Origin: Trebonia sp. | Lineage (GTDB): Bacteria; Actinomycetota; Actinomycetes; Streptosporangiales; Streptosporangiaceae | NCBI GenBank assembly: GCA_030038035.1 | Contig: JASHPP010000708.1 | Coordinates: forward strand, 1 to 5,111 | Direction of reading: 5' to 3' | DNA: 5,111 nt | Part shown: in pieces, positions 3,858-5,111 of the stretch | Layout: the number at the start of each line of letters is the position of its first letter | Numbering within the stretch: the stretch's first letter is position 1 | Notes under the pieces: generated by a model | What the model was told of the DNA's origin: nothing | The model's database searches: none | Seen by the model: the letters and a program-made list of their open reading frames with translations, nothing else | Position numbers and translations under genes: made by a program

Positions 3858-5111
3858 ATGGGGGCAACCGCCAACGGCGCGACCTTCAGGCGCTGCTACT
3901 GCCAGGACCCGGCGGCCGGCCGCGAGCTCGGCGCCGACTGCCCGGACATCGACAAGCGCCGCCATGGCACGTGGTGCCTGAAGATCCGCGTGGACACGAC
4001 GACGGGACGCCGCCAGCTGAAGCGCTCCGGGTTCGGCCGCGAGGCTGACGCGAGCGCGGCGCTCGACACGATCAGGGACCTGATCAAGCTCGCCGGAGAT
4101 GACGAGCGGGCGCGCTAGCGGATCGGGGACATGATCTTCGCCAAGTCGGCGCGCGGCGGCGAGCTGCCCGCCGTCGAGGACGTACGGCGCCGTCTCGGCC
4201 TGCGCCGCGACGGCCTCGGCGCGTCCGACTCGTTCGGCGACGCCTGGCGGGCGTGGCTGGCCGGCAAGAAGCGGCTCAGGGCGTCCGCCGCGAAGCGGCT
4301 GGGCGAGATCGGCGACCACTGGCTGATTCCGGTGCTCGCGGACATCGCGGTCGACCGGATCACCGGCGAGCACTGCGCGGCGGTGTTCGCGCGCGCCGAG
4401 ATGTTCAACGACGAGATCGAGGCGGCCCGCGAGGACGGCCGCAAGCCGGTGCTGCCGGGCGACGTTCGCGAGCGGCGAGGTACGTCGGCATCGCGACCCA
4501 GCACCGCATCTACGCCGCGCTCGGCGAGTTCCTGAACTGGCACCTGAAGGTGGCCCACGACATCCCGTTCAACCCGGTGTTCGCCGTCGAGCTCGAGCCG
4601 GAGACGCGCGAGCCGGTCAGGGTCTGGACACCCGAGCAGGTCGCGCACTTCCTCAGCTGCCACGCCGATGACCGCCTGTACTGGCTCTGGCGGCTGGCGC
4701 TGCTGCGCGGCTTCCGCCGCGGCGGGCTGGCCGGCATGGCCGACGGCGCGTTCGACGCCGAGGCGGCGCTGATCCTGGTGAACGTGGCGCTGGTGCAGAT
4801 CGGATCCAAACTCGTCTGGGGCAGGCCCAAGACCAGGGCGGGCGAACGGGTCGTCGGCCTGGACTCGGGCAGCGTCAAGGCGGGCAGGGCGCACCAGGCG
4901 CAGCGGCGGCGCAGCGAGCGCCTCGCCGCGGGCGCGGCGTGGCAAGACTCCGGCCGCATGTTCACGACCGAGTTCGGCGCGGCGCTCGGCCCGGACTGGA
5001 TCTCCCGGCGGTGGAAGGCGATGTGCGCGGAGGCCGGGCTGCCGGTGATCAAGTTCCATGGCACGCGCCACACTGCGGCGACGCTGGCGCTTCAGGCGAA
5101 GGTCGACGCCA
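3858..5111 (+). pseudogene. Tyrosine site-specific integrase, interrupted by TAG and a frameshift, cut by window edge
   Basis: The ATG at 3858 follows GAGG at short spacing. Residues 1-86 form an arm-binding N-terminus with C13, C15 and C28 and the segment RRHGTWCLKIRVDTTTGRRQ. An in-frame TAG at 4116-4118 interrupts DDERAR|RIGDMIFAK, where Glu or another residue would be expected. The frame then continues through a core-binding SAM-like domain (FGDAWRAWLAGKKRL, GDHWLIPVLADI). At 4479-4480 a one-base deletion moves it to the frame starting YVGIATQHRIYAALGEFLNW, which stays open to the edge. Catalytic parts present are Arg in LLRGFRRGG (about 4715-4720, where family members usually have RRGEL), Lys in RPKTRAGERV, and HxxRH (5057-5071). 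The nucleophilic Tyr lies outside the window. Family members insert or excise phages and ICEs; this copy should be inactive unless the errors are sequencing artefacts. Confidence 0.9.

Noticed and set aside
2458..3867. A 469-codon minus-strand frame open through the whole central operon
   Set aside because: Only its upstream third (about 3711-3353) and its last 78 codons have protein character. The middle is Arg/Pro-rich and lies out of frame over the VRR-NUC gene. It starts at a TTG with no ribosome site, so it is not one protein.
4115..5073. Long minus-strand frames opposite the integrase
   Set aside because: They are low-complexity Arg/Ala/Pro-rich shadows of a strongly GC-biased gene; the plus frames match a known integrase.

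Overview
The base composition is strongly GC-rich and the real reading frames favour G or C in third positions. Together with the protein types present (an actinobacterial-style phage/ICE integrase, a HicBA pair and a GC-rich IS4-type transposase), this points to an actinobacterium, probably a Streptomyces, Frankia or Streptosporangiales relative. All identifications come from reading the sequence by eye, with no database search.

The window looks like an accessory region built from decayed mobile-element and phage pieces, with one compact and apparently intact operon in the middle. From left to right: (1) at 1-84, on the minus strand, is the extreme N-terminus of a serine recombinase that runs off the window. 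(2) At about 295-811, on the plus strand, is the decayed C-terminal part of an IS4-type DDE transposase. (3) A stretch of about 300 bp has no convincing gene. (4) At 1108-1350 is a small protein with one C-terminal membrane segment. (5) At about 1374-1640, on the plus strand, is a frameshifted fragment resembling the nuclease domain of an actinobacterial phage terminase large subunit. (6) At 1829, reading leftward, is a small charged protein of unknown function whose C-terminal half runs through antisense sequence.

The core runs leftward on the minus strand from about 3711 to 1971. It comprises a 5'-truncated, frameshifted gene that resembles a phage replication protein and carries iteron-like repeats and a perfect DnaA box; a VRR-NUC nuclease; a 78-residue CxxC/HxxC protein; HicB; and HicA. 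Each successive junction overlaps by 1 to 4 bases (GTGA, ATGA, GTGA, TGATG), so the genes are probably translationally coupled. A second promoter, with a possible leaderless GTG start, lies inside hicB and could express the toxin-antitoxin pair on its own.

On the right, running rightward, are a short unrecognised ORF and a long tyrosine integrase. The integrase is interrupted by an in-frame TAG and a 1-base deletion and runs off the right edge.

The most interesting structure is at 3470-3681. Two arrays of 15-bp-spaced direct and inverted repeats flank a perfect TTATCCACA DnaA box, all inside a coding frame. This resembles an origin embedded in its own initiator gene, as in lambda O. Just downstream in the same gene, the change of reading frame falls exactly on an A_AAC_CCG heptamer followed by an 8-bp hairpin, so either programmed -1 frameshifting or simple decay is possible.
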